Assembly: GCA_963629575.1 (NCBI GenBank)
Contig: CAVGIM010000004.1
Span: 19,268-83,267, forward strand
DNA length: 64,000 bases
Reading direction: 5' to 3'
Origin: Hallerella sp963629575
GTDB taxonomy: Bacteria > Fibrobacterota > Fibrobacteria > Fibrobacterales > Fibrobacteraceae
In this document: positions 58,484-64,000 of the stretch, one piece after another
Numbering within the stretch: the first letter of the stretch is position 1
How the letters are laid out: every line of letters starts with the position of its first letter
The notes under the pieces: generated by a model
What the model was told of the DNA's origin: nothing
Seen by the model: the letters and a program-made list of their open reading frames with translations, nothing else
Database searches by the model: none
Translations under genes and position numbers: made by a program

Positions 58484-59590
58484 TCAAAGAAAGCTGGCCT
58501 TGATGCCGATTGCAAGCGTCCATTCTTCGAGAAACGCCCCCCAATCGGGCAAGTTCCATTTGCGCATCGGGCTTTCGTCATATTCGTCGTTCGGATTCGC
58601 CGCATTGGACCTGTCGTGCAACGGAAGCGAGAACGCGAGAAATATCGGATAGTCCGAGCGTGAAAATTCAAGTCCATAGACAAAGGCCATCGACCACGCC
58701 AAGTGATCCGGATCCGGACGCGGATCGTAAACGCCTACCTTTTCCGAAGGGATCCAGGCGACGCCAAGCGGCGCGGAGAACGTGACGCCAAAGGAATGGA
58801 CAAAGTTTTCCTGCCCGCGATACGCATAGGCGACGCTTGCCGAAACGCTCGGCGGCGTAAACCCGCCCAAGTCGTTTTCGCCATACCACTTGAAATGGTA
58901 TTCGAAGCGATCGTCGCCCGAAGTCTCGTAATCCTCGAAGTAGGAATCGTTAAACTCGTTTTCGCCGCCAAAGCGAATCTGGAACGGATGCGTATAGGTT
59001 AGCGAATAGAGCCACATGCCGTTTTCCGTGTCACGCGAATAGTTCCAGCCGAGCGCCGCCGAATAGACGCCCGAACCTTTCTGAAATCCCGTAGGGAGAA
59101 ACTCCTGCGAAGCGTCCGTTCCCCGCTTGATGTCATACTGCCCGGTCGGAATCGTGAGCGCAAGCGAAAGGTTTGCCGCCCCGCCGCTCCCGACTATCTG
59201 CGAAACGTCAAGCGAAAGGTCGCCGACGCCTCCGGTCGTTCTATCGAGAGGCGCCTGGTTCGTGCGATACTGGACTTCGCCGCGATGCGTCATGAAGGGA
59301 ATCGAAATTCCGACCGAAGTCGTCCACAGCGGCTTAAAGGAAAAACGCGGAGTGAAGGTAAACGCGGAATAGTTCTCGCCCACGTTCATCTTGGTAAAGA
59401 TTTCCGCTTCGACAAGACCTCCGTTTACCCCTTGGCCAATCCACTTGATTCCATCCGAAGTCCCGCCGCCACCGCCGCCAGCGCCGCAACCGCCAATCGA
59501 TTGCCATGGGGTCCGAGGAGCGTCGGGAACAAGCATGGAAAGAGAAAATCCCAGAACGGATGCCAAAGCGATAGAGAGAAGTTTTTTCAC
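58484..59590 (-). CDS. Predicted outer-membrane protein with Gly-rich N-terminus (GTG start)
   Basis: About 368 residues from a GTG at 59590 with GAGGAG upstream, giving MKKLLSIALASVLGFSLS as signal peptide; the ATG further upstream would lie inside the previous gene. A stretch of Gly (GGCGAGGGGGGT) follows, then a barrel-like body (FTFTPRFSFKPLWTT, LSLALTIPTGQYDI, YSAALGWNYSRD, VSASVAYAYRGQEN). The pattern resembles transporter-like or outer-membrane-transport proteins. It lies 12 bases after the upstream lipoprotein. Confidence 0.68.
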   Translation of the reverse strand: MKKLLSIALASVLGFSLSMLVPDAPRTPWQSIGGCGAGGGGGGTSDGIKWIGQGVNGGLVEAEIFTKMNVGENYSAFTFTPRFSFKPLWTTSVGISIPFMTHRGEVQYRTNQAPLDRTTGGVGDLSLDVSQIVGSGGAANLSLALTIPTGQYDIKRGTDASQEFLPTGFQKGSGVYSAALGWNYSRDTENGMWLYSLTYTHPFQIRFGGENEFNDSYFEDYETSGDDRFEYHFKWYGENDLGGFTPPSVSASVAYAYRGQENFVHSFGVTFSAPLGVAWIPSEKVGVYDPRPDPDHLAWSMAFVYGLEFSRSDYPIFLAFSLPLHDRSNAANPNDEYDESPMRKWNLPDWGAFLEEWTLAIGIKASFL

Positions 59591-59601
59591 CGGTCGTCTC
59601 C

Positions 59602-60759
59602 TCAGGGAATATAGAGCAAGTAGCCGTTGTTCGTACCGGTCGAAACGAAATGCCCGGCGGGAGAGCGTCCGCCGACAAGCGGAACCGGCGCGATTTCCCG
59701 AACATCCCCAATCCATTCGACAGAGATGTCGCTTGGCGCGGACGCATTCACGGAAACTTCGCGCATCGCCGTTCTGCCAACCGAACCGTTCCAGGTGGAT
59801 TCCTTGAGCAGATCGCTCTTGTTCAGGTAGGAATTTCCGGAAGCGAATTCCGCCCAGACGACAAAGCTACGACCGTTAAAGTTCCACCAATGCGGAAAGA
59901 CGGGATTCGAAAGCATCGAAGCGGTCTTTTCGATTTCGACAGGTTTCGATGTGGGCGAAAGTTCCTGCACGTACGAATTCCAGGCATACGACGAGCCTAG
60001 ACGATGATAGACAATGAAGTTTCCATCGGAGGAAATTAGAGGATTTCCGAGTTCGTCGGAAGAAGCGGATTCGGGAAGCACAAGCTTGACCGGTTTTGCG
60101 CTTGTCGCGTAGTCCACATAGACAAGGCCCGAAGCGTTCGAATAGACGAGCTTCACGTCGTCCGTTCCAAAGAACGCTTGCAGGGAATCCGTCGAATCGA
60201 TTTCCGCCTTGGAAGGACCTACCCACAAGTGAGGATCTCCATATTCACCGACAGAGCGTTCCACCAGGAAGAAAGTCGCATTGTCCGAAAGACGCGTCGC
60301 GAAAATTCCATATTCGATTTCATCGCAACCCTTGGAGCCTTTGGCGTTAAATCCTCCCAAAGCGACGACAAAGCGGCCGTCCGCGCTCCATTCGGGATCC
60401 TGGAATTCACACTCGACGCCGGGGACGGAATCGGTCATCAGAAACCAGAGGACCTTTCCCGCCGTATCGGAAATCGTCAAGCGGTCGTGTTCCCCGACCT
60501 TGCTCGTCGAAAAGCCATCGGGAGCCTCGCTTACGTTCAGCGTTCCCGAAAAGTTCAGCCAAAGCATCGACGCTGGGAAATTCTCCTCGTCCATCGTCAC
60601 GGAAGGATTGCAGATCTGGTGTCCGCCGTTCACTTCGAAAAGAGTCCCAAAATCCGAGCGGCTGCTCTCGCCTTTCGAATCGCCGTCCGCTTCGTAGCGT
60701 TCCGGACTGTAACAGGCGGCAAGGAGCGTCACGTAAAGGAACAAAAGAATCTTTTTCAT
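59602..60759 (-). CDS. Lipoprotein with beta-propeller-like repeats
   Basis: A 385-residue protein with lipobox LLAAC (Cys 16). Two WD/TolB-like blade signatures are visible, DPEWSADGRFVVALGG and NPLISSDGNFIVYHR, along with KLVYSNASGLVYVDY, so a TolB-type propeller is plausible. It could be a surface or periplasmic scaffold. The start overlaps the DUF218 stop by four bases (ATGA). No enzyme motif was seen. Confidence 0.65.
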   Translation of the reverse strand: MKKILLFLYVTLLAACYSPERYEADGDSKGESSRSDFGTLFEVNGGHQICNPSVTMDEENFPASMLWLNFSGTLNVSEAPDGFSTSKVGEHDRLTISDTAGKVLWFLMTDSVPGVECEFQDPEWSADGRFVVALGGFNAKGSKGCDEIEYGIFATRLSDNATFFLVERSVGEYGDPHLWVGPSKAEIDSTDSLQAFFGTDDVKLVYSNASGLVYVDYATSAKPVKLVLPESASSDELGNPLISSDGNFIVYHRLGSSYAWNSYVQELSPTSKPVEIEKTASMLSNPVFPHWWNFNGRSFVVWAEFASGNSYLNKSDLLKESTWNGSVGRTAMREVSVNASAPSDISVEWIGDVREIAPVPLVGGRSPAGHFVSTGTNNGYLLYIP

Positions 60760-61625
60760 CGGGAATTTCCTGTTGTATCGGGACTCGCTTCGACCGACTT
60801 TTCAAGCGTTCGTTCCTCGCGAACTTCCCTGGCCGCGGAATCCTGGCGAGCGATAGCATCCCGGATGGAAACGAGCCTTTCTGGCCGGACCGCTTCCCTT
60901 TCGAGAGAATTTGCCGAAGAACGCCACGGAACCGGTTCGCGGAAAGGACGGATCGAAGTTTCCAGAGTGTCGGCGAACAGGAGTTCCCATCGGGCATTGA
61001 ATGTCGCGGCCCATTCGCGGAGCCAGTTTTTTCGGGATTCCCGTTCAAAGAGCCAGCTGTCCGCGTTGTAGCGCCAATTGTGCGTATTCGCCGTCACAAA
61101 GACGGGATGTCCTCCCGCAAGCCTGTTGAAGATAAAGGCCGCCCGCCGCGTCGCCGGAGCGCCCGTGATGAGCAGGACCGTATCGTTTGCGGAAGTGCGA
61201 CGCTTTAGCCAGGGAATCGTCGAGACGGCTTCTTCGAGCGTACTCGGATCGTCGTGCCGAAAGACGAAAATGCGCCCGGCGTCCACACCGATGCGTTCCA
61301 GGTCCTCCGCATAGAAATCCGCATTGTTCCTGTCGCGAAAAACCCGACGCCCAAGCACAAGCAGGGAATCCGCGCGCCCATCGCGCACCAGGTCTCTTGC
61401 AAAGTCCGACCGTTCCAGATCCCCGCTCTGCCCGTCCAGGATGACGGCCCACGTGACATGTTCAAACGAATCGTCCCGAACAAGCCAGCGCCCACTGTAG
61501 GAAACAAGCAGATAAAAGACGATGACGACAAAAGCGAACAGGACTCCGACTTTCGCCCGCGTCAGAAAGCGCTTTCTGCTTTTTTCCTTTCGAACGTCAG
61601 CGACAGGTTTAAAAATTCGGCTCAT
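60756..61625 (-). CDS. DUF218/YdcF-like membrane-anchored protein
   Basis: A 289-residue protein from the ATG at 61625 (MSRIFKPVADVRK), with another ATG three codons upstream. It has one N-terminal helix (VGVLFAFVVIVFYLLVS) and a DUF218-like core: WAVILDGQSGDLERSDFA, LLVLGRRVF, TVLLITGAPATRRAA and FVTANTHNWRY. Relatives (SanA, ElyC, YdcF) act in envelope integrity or peptidoglycan-linked processes. The C-terminal 60 residues are charged and appear disordered. Confidence 0.7.
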   Translation of the reverse strand: MSRIFKPVADVRKEKSRKRFLTRAKVGVLFAFVVIVFYLLVSYSGRWLVRDDSFEHVTWAVILDGQSGDLERSDFARDLVRDGRADSLLVLGRRVFRDRNNADFYAEDLERIGVDAGRIFVFRHDDPSTLEEAVSTIPWLKRRTSANDTVLLITGAPATRRAAFIFNRLAGGHPVFVTANTHNWRYNADSWLFERESRKNWLREWAATFNARWELLFADTLETSIRPFREPVPWRSSANSLEREAVRPERLVSIRDAIARQDSAAREVREERTLEKSVEASPDTTGNSR

Positions 61626-61654
61626 AGGATCCAATATACATTATCGTTTTTCCG

Positions 61655-62116
61655 TCAGAGAGGGCGAGACATCAGAACGGCGTTTTCTCCGTCCGCATAA
61701 TACTCGTTTCGCGTTCCGCACTTGTCAAATCCCAGCTTGCGATAGAAAGAAATCGCCCGGGCATTGTCTTCGCGAACTTCGAGGTAGAACGTTCGCGCTC
61801 CGGCATCTGCGAGAGCCTCTTCGCCTTCGGCAAAAAGTTCCGTCGCGATTCCCTTGCGATAAAATTCCCGAGATGTCGAAATGGCGAGCAGCTCCGCTTC
61901 GTCCGCGGCAAGGGAAAACATGGCGTATCCGGCGATTTTCCAGTTGTTCGCTTCATCCGGAGCCTCGGCGACATAGGCAAACGTAAAGGGCTTCCGCAAG
62001 AGATTGCGTAGCGTCTTCTCTGTCCAGTTTTCAAAATGCGTCATTTCCTGGATTTTCAAGACGTTCGTCACGTCGTTTTCGTCCATTTCCCGGATGGTCA
62101 TCGCCAATTCGGACAT
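61655..62116 (-). CDS. rimI: Ribosomal protein alanine N-acetyltransferase RimI
   Basis: A 153-residue GNAT protein: MTIREMDENDVTNVLKIQ at the start, the acetyl-CoA motif ISTSREFYRKGIATELF, FYLEVREDNARAISFYRKLGF and the closing YYADGENAVLMSRPL. It follows tsaB with a shared base (TGATG), the common tsaB-rimI order, which supports the name. It acetylates ribosomal protein bS18 in E. coli. Confidence 0.92.
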   Translation of the reverse strand: MSELAMTIREMDENDVTNVLKIQEMTHFENWTEKTLRNLLRKPFTFAYVAEAPDEANNWKIAGYAMFSLAADEAELLAISTSREFYRKGIATELFAEGEEALADAGARTFYLEVREDNARAISFYRKLGFDKCGTRNEYYADGENAVLMSRPL

Positions 62117-62763
62117 CAGCGTACAACTCCCATCGCCCCGCGGCGTTCGTAATAAGACGGTTGAATGTAATTCGCCCTCTGGACAAGGCTAGGTTCCAGC
62201 TCGTCAAGCAGGCGGACGAACGAGGCGATTTCGTCGCCATCCGAAACGCGAACAGCAAAGTCCCCCGCAGAGGCAAAATCCTTCCATTCGGCGGTTTCGA
62301 GAACGCGCCTGTCGATGACAAACGAACCGATTTTCTCTTCCCGGAATTTTCGGAAAGCCCCTTCCATCGGGACAAAAAGTTCCTCGGTTTCGGTTCCTAC
62401 GTAAAAATAGCCGGAGCGCGCATAGAGGACGACCGCGCAACCTTTGTCCGGAGAAAGCGTACGCAGCGCGCGAAGCGTCGAGATGCCATACAGGGAACGC
62501 TTCCCGGAAAAGCACAGACCTTCGCAAAAGGCGATTCCCGTGCGAAGTCCCGTGAAGGACCCCGGCCCCAACGTCACCAGAACGCGTCGAATCTCCGCGA
62601 GCGAAACGCAAGCCCGTTCCAAGGCGTGGTCCAAGGTTTCCCCGAGATTTTCTCCGCGGGTTTCCGGTTCAAAAAATTCGTTCAGGGGAACGCCCGAGCG
62701 GTATATGCCGAGAGCGATTCCCTTCCGGGACGTATCCAAGACCAAGTCCAGAGATGCTTCCAT
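62116..62763 (-). CDS. tsaB: tRNA threonylcarbamoyladenosine biosynthesis protein TsaB
   Basis: A 215-residue protein: LDLVLDTSRKGIALGIY, TLDHALERACVSLAEI and the family motif VTLGPGSFTGLRTGIAFCEGLC. TsaB binds TsaD and is needed for the t6A modification on ANN-decoding tRNAs. It lies one base from ddl and one base from rimI, in one operon. Confidence 0.95.
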   Translation of the reverse strand: MEASLDLVLDTSRKGIALGIYRSGVPLNEFFEPETRGENLGETLDHALERACVSLAEIRRVLVTLGPGSFTGLRTGIAFCEGLCFSGKRSLYGISTLRALRTLSPDKGCAVVLYARSGYFYVGTETEELFVPMEGAFRKFREEKIGSFVIDRRVLETAEWKDFASAGDFAVRVSDGDEIASFVRLLDELEPSLVQRANYIQPSYYERRGAMGVVR

Positions 62764-62764
62764 A

Positions 62765-63802
62765 TTAGCGCTTGATTTGAAGGCTCGTTTCGATGATCTT
62801 GTCTATCAGGTGGGAATAATCGATGCCAATGGCCATGGCCTCTGCCGGAAGAATCGACGAGGGAGTCATTCCCGGCAGCGTATTCGTTTCAAGCGCCCAT
62901 AGCTTTCCTTCCGAATCGATCCGAACGTCCGTTCGACTGTATCCCGCGCCGCCGATGGCAAGATGCGCCTTTTTCGCCAGATCCTGAATCTGTCGGGTCA
63001 ACGCTTCTGGGAATTCCGCCGGCGTGACTTCGCGGCATTCGCCATTGTACTTGGCGTCGTAATCGAAATATTCCCGCGTCGTCATGCGCATTTCCGTCGG
63101 AGGAAGCGGCTTTTCGATACCTTCCATGTAACCGCAGCTCGCTTCTTCGCCCCGGATAAACTTTTCGAGAAGAAGCCTTGAGGAATTTCGAAACAAATCG
63201 TTTACGATTCTACCCGCTTCGTCCAGGTCCTTCGCGATTCCCATGCCGATGCTCGATCCGCCGACAGGATCCTTGATGACCAACGGAAAGCCAAGCGCGT
63301 CCGCCGCTTCGAGTAGCTTGTCGCCCGAAAAGTCGCCACGAAAAAGCACCCGATACGGCGGAGTGGATATTCCCGCGGCGGAATAGGCCGCCTTGCAAAG
63401 CACCTTGTCCATCGCGAGCGCGCTCGCGAGAAGCCCGCAACCGGTATAGGGAATGTTCCAGTTTTCGAGAAGAGCCTGGATGTGGCCGTCTTCCCCCCAC
63501 TTGCCGTGCAATGCGAGAAACGCCATGTCGGCACTGGGCAATTCCGCAAGGGAAGGGTTCTTTTCCTTCCGCGCCGAAGGTCCTTCGAGAGAATAGAAGT
63601 AGTTTTCCGAAAAGTTGTTCTTCTGGTAGGGAGAAAGTTCGCGAGACGACCAAATCCATGTTCCGTCCTTTTGAATCAGGACCGGATGAACGTTATACCT
63701 GGATTCGTCCATCGCCCGGATGACGCCCGTCCCGCTCGAAACCGAGACATCGTGTTCCGTAGAATAGCCGCCCATGAGGACCAAAACGCGTAAGCGCGAC
63801 AT
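62765..63802 (-). CDS. ddl: D-alanine--D-alanine ligase
   Basis: A 345-residue ATP-grasp enzyme: VLVLMGGYSTEHDVSV at the start, AFLALHGKWGEDG, GFPLVIKDPVGGSSIGM, EYFDYDAKYNG (the omega loop with the Tyr linked to D-Ala specificity) and the closing ALETNTLPGMTPSSILP. It makes the D-Ala-D-Ala terminus of peptidoglycan stems. AGAAGG lies upstream. It heads a long minus-strand run. Confidence 0.95.
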   Translation of the reverse strand: MSRLRVLVLMGGYSTEHDVSVSSGTGVIRAMDESRYNVHPVLIQKDGTWIWSSRELSPYQKNNFSENYFYSLEGPSARKEKNPSLAELPSADMAFLALHGKWGEDGHIQALLENWNIPYTGCGLLASALAMDKVLCKAAYSAAGISTPPYRVLFRGDFSGDKLLEAADALGFPLVIKDPVGGSSIGMGIAKDLDEAGRIVNDLFRNSSRLLLEKFIRGEEASCGYMEGIEKPLPPTEMRMTTREYFDYDAKYNGECREVTPAEFPEALTRQIQDLAKKAHLAIGGAGYSRTDVRIDSEGKLWALETNTLPGMTPSSILPAEAMAIGIDYSHLIDKIIETSLQIKR

Positions 63803-63961
63803 AGTACCTTCTTGTCAAAGATTTTTCGCAAAGTTAGAAAATTTCGACACGGGAGATCCGTTGATAAAATCAGGAGTCAGAACTTAGGCGAGTGTGGAGA
63901 GTGGAGAGTTCGCGAAGCGATCTGTAAAGGTTTGTATGGTAAATCTATCCTGGAGCGCGGT
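63803..63961. other. Intergenic region upstream of ddl
   Basis: No gene was seen. It contains the ddl leader and its ribosome site, an A/T-rich stretch, and a short direct repeat of TGGAGAG near 63896-63910. A clear promoter was not assigned. Confidence 0.4.
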
Positions 63962-64000
63962 CAGAGCCTAGAGCTTGGAGCTTAGATCTGAGTTTCGCAG
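63962..64000. repeat. 39-bp dispersed repeat, copy 2 (cut by window end)
   Basis: The last 39 bases are identical to 44272-44310. The element may continue beyond the window edge. Its surroundings are unrelated to those of copy 1. Confidence 0.8.

Overview
The window looks like a chromosomal segment of a Fibrobacter-type bacterium (phylum Fibrobacterota). The case rests on a 1057-residue family-51 cellulase that resembles Fibrobacter succinogenes endoglucanase F, a GH11 xylanase with a poly-serine linker and a type IX-like C-terminal sorting domain, an OmpA protein with a large expanded thrombospondin type-3 repeat array, many poly-serine or short lipoproteins, and a complete Gram-negative envelope gene set. 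Species cannot be decided from the sequence alone. Coding density is very high and many neighbours overlap by 1-8 bases. No rRNA, tRNA, CRISPR array, insertion sequence or prophage was seen.

Layout. 1-10,182: LptF/G permease (cut by the left edge), BamD-like lipoprotein, a barrel protein, a PHP hydrolase, NUDIX-pdxA-lipoprotein, a degenerate M23 protein, a tail-anchored STAS protein and a PorV/PorQ-like barrel. 10,245-17,375: Xer recombinase, proB-rapA, an RDD protein and murA. 17,482-25,388: cellulase, DsbA-like lipoprotein, aminotransferase, ogt, VanZ, and a fusion of a phage-type macro-like domain with a microbial poly(ADP-ribose) glycohydrolase. 25,474-30,303: gyrA, surE, hisS. 30,310-35,080: a tightly coupled SGNH-SGNH-MBOAT cassette that probably O-acylates an exported glycan. 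35,093-41,412: DNA glycosylase, nitroreductase, GH11 xylanase, a small membrane protein with a MauE/DoxX protein, then amidotransferase-bioA-bioD. 41,520-45,030: the OmpA repeat protein and radC. 45,432-54,153: ilvBN behind a consensus promoter, rfbD, a frameshifted secreted-protein gene, speA and hrpB. 54,165-63,802: a nearly continuous minus-strand run headed by ddl-tsaB-rimI, then a DUF218 protein, lipoproteins, a barrel protein and an SDR-GT2-SDR sugar module.

Functionally the window mixes housekeeping genes (gyrA, hisS, murA, ddl, tsaB, rimI, proB, pdxA, bioAD, ilvBN, speA) with surface biology (BamD, LptF/G, OmpA, PorV/PorQ-like, secreted xylanase and cellulase, glycan O-acylation). Two families of short dispersed intergenic repeats were found by eye: a ~120-bp element (7343-7462 and 23994-24112) with a shared 31-bp core and a hairpin that seems conserved, and an exact 39-bp repeat (44272-44310 and 63962-64000). 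The least expected gene is the macro-like/PARG fusion at 24168-25388. Function assignments rest on motif recognition without database searches.
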